The notes beneath the pieces were generated by a model. It made no database searches, had not been told where the DNA came from, and saw nothing but the letters and a program-made list of their open reading frames with translations. Position numbers and translations under genes: made by a program. From JABDGC01 sp964466595 (GTDB taxonomy: Bacteria; Pseudomonadota; Gammaproteobacteria; DSM-16500), in assembly GCA_964466595.1 (NCBI GenBank), contig CAYXNR010000085.1, positions 1-5,476 on the forward strand: a DNA stretch of 5,476 nt, written 5' to 3'. Of the stretch, positions 5,373-5,476 are shown piece after piece. Position 1 is the first letter of the stretch. Each line of letters begins with the position of its first letter.

Positions 5373-5475
5373 TATAAATCAAAAGTAGACGAGAAATATC
5401 AAGCACCTCTGCGAAGGGAAAAAGTTGTGTCATGTGAAGACTTGACCTACCGTCTTCTAATGCAAGCGATTTTTT
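5359..5475 (-). other. Possible 3' end of a minus-strand ORF entering from the right
   Basis: The minus frame is open for 38 codons from the right edge to a TAG at 5361-5359; the other two minus frames stop early. The predicted tail contains MTQLFPFAEVLDISRLLLIY, with a plausible helical pattern, and an internal ATG preceding MTQLF could also start a very short ORF. No family is recognised, and an opposing plus frame is open over the same bases, so this may not be coding. Confidence 0.22.
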
Positions 5476-5476
5476 A

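Larger units (their letters stand above)
5147..5476. other. Right-end region without a confident gene
   Basis: About 330 bases with no ORF that I can recognise. It holds a tandem hairpin pair (5162-5196), a perfect 7-bp hairpin (5356-5372) and short open frames on both strands: a plus ORF 5204-5362 (52 residues), a minus frame open over 5217-5345 without an ATG (ending KRELEGTFCA), a plus frame open from 5370 to the edge, and the minus frame described separately. Overlapping frames on both strands cannot all be real; a decayed gene or an RNA-coding unit is the simplest reading. Confidence 0.5.

Noticed and set aside
1..5476. CRISPR array, insertion-sequence ends or integrase genes
   Set aside because: No regularly spaced repeats of 20 bases or more, no transposase or recombinase motifs and no paired terminal repeats were seen.

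Overview
This 5.5 kb window is AT-rich and looks like an accessory region from an intracellular gammaproteobacterium, most likely Legionella or a close relative. The main reason is a predicted F-box plus ankyrin-like protein at 2302-3480, whose layout I recognise from Legionella eukaryotic-like effectors. A second large cytosolic protein (163-1968, minus strand) carries a domain best known from eukaryotes. The assignment rests on recognised protein style and base composition, not on a marker gene.

Layout, left to right. Bases 1-72 may hold the last codons of a plus-strand gene that runs in from the left. It is followed by a strong 17-bp hairpin terminator (97-134), which also lies just beyond the 3' end of the 601-residue minus-strand gene 163-1968. 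The N-terminal third of that protein resembles the Bles03/DUF1917 family, and its remaining ~400 residues are mostly unrecognised. A 333-bp divergent intergenic region (1969-2301) holds plausible outward promoters for both large genes. In its middle is a GC-rich hairpin whose core matches the terminator at 97-134. The F-box/ankyrin gene reads rightwards and its 3' end overlaps, convergently, the 3' end of an alpha/beta hydrolase gene by 11 bp.

From 5109 down to 3470 the minus strand looks like a three-gene operon: a HigB-type toxin (4746-5075), an XRE-family antitoxin (4361-4753, overlapping the toxin by 8 nt) and the alpha/beta hydrolase (3470-4333, 27 nt further on). The toxin-first order, the overlap and a 20-bp perfect palindrome over the predicted -10 box fit an autoregulated HigBA-like module. 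The predicted transcript starts almost exactly at the toxin ATG, which has no Shine-Dalgarno, whereas the antitoxin has a near-perfect one. This suggests translation favours the antitoxin.

The right end (about 5147-5476) has no confident gene. It contains several hairpins and short open frames on both strands, consistent with a decayed gene, an unannotated small RNA or the edge of another unit beyond the window.

Taken together, the window pairs two eukaryotic-like, putative secreted (Dot/Icm-type) proteins with a toxin-antitoxin operon carrying a hydrolase. The secretion role is inferred from family and context; no secretion signal can be proven from the sequence alone.
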